Shown: piece by piece, positions 63,031-64,000 of the stretch
Numbering within the stretch: position 1 is the stretch's first letter
Layout: each line of letters starts with the position of its first letter
Assembly (NCBI GenBank): GCA_965199585.1
Contig: CBDASI010000002.1
Span: forward strand, 248,001-312,000
Direction: 5' to 3'
Source: JAVVHH01 sp965199585
GTDB lineage: Bacteria > Pseudomonadota > Alphaproteobacteria > Acetobacterales > Acetobacteraceae
DNA length: 64,000 nucleotides
Position numbers and translations under genes: made by a program
The notes under the pieces: generated by a model
What the model was told of the DNA's origin: nothing
What the model saw: the letters and a program-made list of their open reading frames with translations, nothing else
Database searches by the model: none

Positions 63031-63070
63031 ACTTGCGCCATGCAGTCAATATCACATGCATGGCGCAAGT
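63031..63070. promoter_or_regulatory. 14-bp perfect inverted repeat over the start of the Tad-like gene
   Basis: ACTTGCGCCATGCA (63031-63044) and TGCATGGCGCAAGT (63057-63070) are exact reverse complements with a 12-base spacer. The left arm contains the ATG at 63040 and the right arm ends three bases before the ATG at 63073. It could be an RNA hairpin masking the first start or an operator for a dimeric regulator. Confidence 0.7.
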
Positions 63071-64000
63071 TGATGACTCGATGCTCTCACCTGTCGACGA
63101 GCATCGGCCATGACGGTGCCGTCGCCGCCATTACGGCCGTCTCCGCTTTCCTTCTGTTGACCGTCGTCGGTTTCGCCTGCGACTACGGTTACGCGTCGTA
63201 CATCAATCAGCGCCTCGCCCGCGCCACCGACTCCGGCACGCTCGGCTCCGTCTCCCAGACGGCCGCGACAACCGCCGGCGGCTACACGCAAACTGCCGCG
63301 CTCCAGACCATTGGCACCAACATCTTCAAAGCCAATATCGCCGATCTTCCCTCGACCGGCATCCAGTTCAATCTCTCTGTCGTTGCGGACGGTACCGGCG
63401 GGGTCGTGGCCACTGGATCGTACACGTACAACGTTCCGACTTTTTTTGGTGGCCTCATGGGTCTGACCAATATTCCGGTTTCCGGCACCGCCAAGACGTC
63501 CGCTCGGCCTACCGTGTACATCAATTACTACATTCTCGTCGACAACTCGCAGTCGATGGGCATTGCCGCGACTCAAACCGACATGAACAACCTATATGCC
63601 CGAGTGGCAGCCAACAATAACGCCAGCTCATATGACGTAGGCTGCGTATTCGCATGTCATGTTCCAAGCTATCAGGACAATAACGCAAATCACGTTCAAA
63701 AATTTACCAACGAAGATTTAGCACACAACCTGACGCGCCTTTGGGGACCGCCGATCACCTTGCGCATCGACTCTGCTGTCACAGCTGTCAGCAGTATCGT
63801 CAACTCCGCCTCCCAAGTCGCCGCAACTACTCAGAACATCAAGTTCGGCCTTTACACCATCGGTATAGACCCGAATACCGGGCTGAGGGTTGCTCCCGTC
63901 AAATATCCGGTGCCACCACCGAACAGCACGCCCGATTTCTCGCCATCCTCGGATTATGCCTCGGTACAAAAAGCGACGGCGCTGATTGCCCTGGGCAACA
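63040..64000 (+). CDS. Tad-type pilus assembly protein with von Willebrand A domain (TadG/TadE-like), 5' part
   Basis: The frame is open to the window end (about 320 residues visible). Residues 25-60 read GAVAAITAVSAFLLLTVVGFACDYGYASYINQRLARATDSGTLG, the N-terminal helix of TadE/G-like proteins. A von Willebrand A MIDAS motif, YYILVDNSQSMG (DxSxS), follows about residue 165. These are the features of a TadG-like Flp-pilus assembly protein. ATG 63040 lies in the left arm of a hairpin; ATG 63073, 11 codons later, is the better start if the hairpin masks the first. The last third is less GC-rich. Confidence 0.75.
   Translation, partial: MQSISHAWRKLMTRCSHLSTSIGHDGAVAAITAVSAFLLLTVVGFACDYGYASYINQRLARATDSGTLGSVSQTAATTAGGYTQTAALQTIGTNIFKANIADLPSTGIQFNLSVVADGTGGVVATGSYTYNVPTFFGGLMGLTNIPVSGTAKTSARPTVYINYYILVDNSQSMGIAATQTDMNNLYARVAANNNASSYDVGCVFACHVPSYQDNNANHVQKFTNEDLAHNLTRLWGPPITLRIDSAVTAVSSIVNSASQVAATTQNIKFGLYTIGIDPNTGLRVAPVKYPVPPPNSTPDFSPSSDYASVQKATALIALGN

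Overview
The window is a GC-rich chromosomal segment of an alphaproteobacterium, most likely Rhodospirillales/Acetobacteraceae. The hints are GC-ending codon use, the transaldolase-glucose-6-phosphate isomerase fusion, and a Tat-exported small subunit paired with a GMC oxidoreductase. The rest fits too: F1-type atp genes without F0 genes, the pst-phoU-phoB order, and a separate thiS-thiG pair. No rRNA, tRNA, CRISPR array, transposase or integrase is recognisable. Genus and species cannot be fixed from the sequence alone.

Layout. 1-3780: glycogen operon (end of glgP, glgC, an actinobacterial-type glgA). 3934-6666: dapB, metK, trmB. 6782-11153: flavin reductase, kynurenine-formamidase-like hydrolase, an SPFH/NfeD membrane pair, GNAT, thiS-thiG. 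11414-16340: RlpA-like protein, YihY, a dienelactone hydrolase with a two-subunit CoA-transferase-like enzyme, and a PEP-CTERM SGNH protein. 16410-21757: pstSCAB-phoU-phoB with a clear Pho box and no phoR. 21832-29319: drug exporter, aspS, and a tightly overlapping rnd / PRC-barrel / MFS / ClC operon. 29344-37486: a ferritin-like protein and the F1 ATP synthase genes. The F1 genes are split into atpHAG and atpDC by a Rieske oxygenase and an oppositely oriented glycosyltransferase. 38046-40292: a large beta-helix/Ig-like protein that looks like a type I secretion substrate. 40339-48547: two tandem M17 aminopeptidases, cysQ-like phosphatase, tsaC/sua5, a murein amidase, and an amidase gene whose +1 frameshift fuses it to an M20 peptidase frame. 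48617-58789: patatin, then a complete pentose-phosphate operon (tkt, tal-pgi, gnd, zwf, HAD, pgl). 58940-62947: ChaC-like protein, a small hypothetical protein, and a cytochrome c / glyoxalase / Tat small subunit / GMC dehydrogenase cluster. 63040-64000: start of a Tad-type, vWA-containing pilus-assembly-like protein, preceded by a 14-bp perfect inverted repeat.

How the genes fit together. Carbon storage (glg) and the oxidative and non-oxidative pentose phosphate genes, with an NAD-type 6-phosphogluconate dehydrogenase, support sugar metabolism. The GMC cluster probably oxidises an alcohol or sugar in the periplasm and passes electrons to a cytochrome. Many neighbours overlap by ATGA, GTGA, TTGA or TGATG, so most clusters are probably translationally coupled. 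Three families of short palindromes recur between genes, often at convergent gene ends.

The observations most worth following are the split atp operon, the amidase/M20 frameshift fusion, the GMC cluster, the CoA-transferase-like pair that seems to lack the catalytic glutamate, the repeat-bearing secreted protein, and the hairpin over the start of the Tad-like gene.
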